Positions 53,221 through 54,410 of a DNA stretch of 54,410 nt are shown piece after piece. The notes under the pieces were generated by a model that was given only the letters and a program-made list of their open reading frames with translations, did no database searches and had not been told where the DNA came from. The stretch is from Streptosporangiaceae bacterium. GTDB lineage: Bacteria > Actinomycetota > Actinomycetes > Streptosporangiales > Streptosporangiaceae. A program made the translations under genes and the position numbers. The first letter of the stretch is position 1; every line of letters begins with the position of its first letter. The stretch is taken from contig JASHPF010000061.1 in the NCBI GenBank assembly GCA_030038295.1, positions 1 to 54,410 of the forward strand, given 5' to 3'.

Positions 53221-54410
53221 GTGAGCGAATCCGGTCATGACGGGCTGTTCGGCGAGCTGTTCGGCCGCGGCCCGGCCGGCCCGTCCGACCAGGACTGGCT
53301 GCGAGCGCTGCTGGACACCGAGGCCGCGCTGGCCAGGGCGGCCGAGCGAGCCGGGCTGGCCCCCGCGGGATCGGGCGCGGCGGTCTCGGCAGTGGCCAGG
53401 GCCGACCGGTTCGACGCCGCCGAGCTCGGCCGCCAGGCGGTGCTCATCGGGAACCCGGTGGCTGCGCTGGTGCGCGCGCTGAGTGACCTGGTGCCGGCCG
53501 ATGCGCGCGAGGCCGTGCACCCGGGCGCCACGAGTCAGGACATCATCGACACGGCCGCCATGCTGCTGGCGCGGCGCGGGATCGACGCGATCGACGCCGA
53601 CCTGCGCGCCGCCGCGGAGCACACGGCCGAGCTGGCTCGCGCACACGCTCGGACCGTCATGGCGGGCCGGACCCTGCTCCAGCAGGCGGTGCCGGTGACC
53701 TTCGGCCTCGTCGCGGCGGGCTGGCTCACCGCGATCGACGACGCCAGATGGGAGCTGGACCGGGTCCGGGCGAGTCGGCTCGCGGTGCAGTTCGGCGGCG
53801 CGGCCGGGACGCTCGCCTCGCTCGGCGGGCGGGGGCCCGCAGTGGCCGCGTTGCTCGCCGAGGAACTGGGCCTGCCCGAGCCGGTGCTCCCCTGGCACAC
53901 CGACCGGCTGCGGATTGTGCAGCTCGCAGCCGCGCTGGCCGGGGTCTGCGCGGCGCTCGGCATGATCGCCAGGAACGTCACGCTGCTCGCGCAGACCGAG
54001 GTCGCCGAGGTCGCCGAGGGTGACGGCGCGCCGGGGCAGGGTGGCTCATCGGCAATGCCGCACAAGCGGAACCCGGTCGTGTCGGTGCTCATCCTCGGCT
54101 GCACCCGACGCGCGCCGGGGCTGCTCGCGACGCTGACGGCAGCCGCGGAACAGGAGCACCAGCGGGCCGCCGGGGCGTGGCACGCCGAGTGGGAGACGCT
54201 GTCAGAGCTGCTCCGGGTGACGGGATCGGCGGCGTCCTGGTCGGTGCCGCTGCTGTCCGGTCTGCGGGTCGACGGCGCGCGGATGCGCGCCAACCTGGAC
54301 GCGGCCGGCGGCCTGCTGCTCGCCGAGCACGTCGCCGCTGTGCTCGCCCCGGCGCTCGGACGGCTCGCGGCGCACGATCTCGTCGCCGCCGCGGCGGTGC
54401 GCGCTGCCGC
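53221..54410 (+). CDS. pcaB: 3-carboxy-cis,cis-muconate cycloisomerase (3' end outside window)
   Basis: The first 396 residues of a fumarase/aspartase-superfamily lyase. The superfamily signature GQGGSSAMPHKRNPV is near residue 275, and HPGATSQDIIDTA is the PcaB-type form of conserved region 1. PcaB converts 3-carboxymuconate to 4-carboxymuconolactone in the protocatechuate branch of the beta-ketoadipate pathway. Adenylosuccinate lyase is the main alternative, but the AVHPGATSQDI block and length favour PcaB. It begins GTG at 53221 and the frame stays open to the window end; other pca genes are expected downstream. Confidence 0.87.
   Translation, partial: MSESGHDGLFGELFGRGPAGPSDQDWLRALLDTEAALARAAERAGLAPAGSGAAVSAVARADRFDAAELGRQAVLIGNPVAALVRALSDLVPADAREAVHPGATSQDIIDTAAMLLARRGIDAIDADLRAAAEHTAELARAHARTVMAGRTLLQQAVPVTFGLVAAGWLTAIDDARWELDRVRASRLAVQFGGAAGTLASLGGRGPAVAALLAEELGLPEPVLPWHTDRLRIVQLAAALAGVCAALGMIARNVTLLAQTEVAEVAEGDGAPGQGGSSAMPHKRNPVVSVLILGCTRRAPGLLATLTAAAEQEHQRAAGAWHAEWETLSELLRVTGSAASWSVPLLSGLRVDGARMRANLDAAGGLLLAEHVAAVLAPALGRLAAHDLVAAAAVRAA

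Overview
The window comes from a high-GC actinobacterium. The evidence is the combination of bldC, a Nur-like Fur repressor, the Rex-controlled hemACDB operon, the tiny ribosomal protein bS22 next to an excisionase-type HTH protein, an F420-dependent oxidoreductase, nitrobindin and GatD. Gene order parallels two conserved actinobacterial blocks known from Mycobacterium tuberculosis, proC to cytochrome c biogenesis (Rv0500-Rv0531) and mfd-mazG-eno-ftsB-DUF501-ppx (Rv1020-Rv1026). The genus cannot be named from sequence reading alone; a soil, possibly filamentous actinomycete is the most natural reading.

Layout. 0-6 kb: end of gatD, DsrE-like protein, small membrane protein, nitrobindin, Nur-like repressor, YgfZ, proline dehydrogenase and ProC. 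6-11 kb: HTH protein, bS22, acyltransferase, HAD phosphatase, a membrane protein with a C-terminal monooxygenase-like domain, glutaredoxin. 11-17 kb: rex-hemA-hemC-hemD/cobA-hemB, with overlapping stop/start codons through hemD and a clear Rex operator over the promoter. 17.3-24.2 kb: an inserted block with visibly lower GC in parts, containing two convergent two-gene units, each a family 2 membrane glycosyltransferase followed by a GH26-like glycoside hydrolase. 24.2-30.6 kb: prim-pol-like protein, hemL, histidine phosphatase, then the cytochrome c assembly genes tlpA-like, resB and ccsB. 30.5-34 kb: PLDc_N membrane protein, bldC, DUF4229 protein and an APS kinase with a degenerate sulfurylase domain. 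34-43.6 kb: mfd, SurA-like lipoprotein, mazG, eno, ftsB-like, DUF501, Ppx/GppA and a family 5 uracil-DNA glycosylase. 43.8 kb: an odd tRNA. 44-54.4 kb: F420 oxidoreductase and DUF4287 protein, thiolase, formate-THF ligase, cystathionine beta-synthase and gamma-lyase/synthase, PhyH dioxygenase, TetR-like regulator and the start of pcaB.

How the genes work together. Much of the first 30 kb concerns redox and heme: Rex senses NADH/NAD+ and sits over the promoter of the tetrapyrrole genes; HemL completes the C5 pathway; ResB/CcsB and the TlpA-like lipoprotein attach heme to apocytochromes c; nitrobindin binds heme. The 34-43 kb block is housekeeping (transcription-coupled repair, nucleotide sanitation, glycolysis, division).

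The candidate for an undescribed system is the mirror-image GT2-GH26 / GH26-GT2 locus at 17.7-23.8 kb. It looks like a two-synthase exopolysaccharide device in which each synthase has its own membrane-anchored or secreted hydrolase, analogous in layout to cellulose synthase plus a BcsZ-type glucanase but using GH26-like enzymes. Other items of note are a chain of overlapping mini-ORFs made by a 14-bp repeat in front of mazG, and a class I tRNA with a UAA anticodon and C33.
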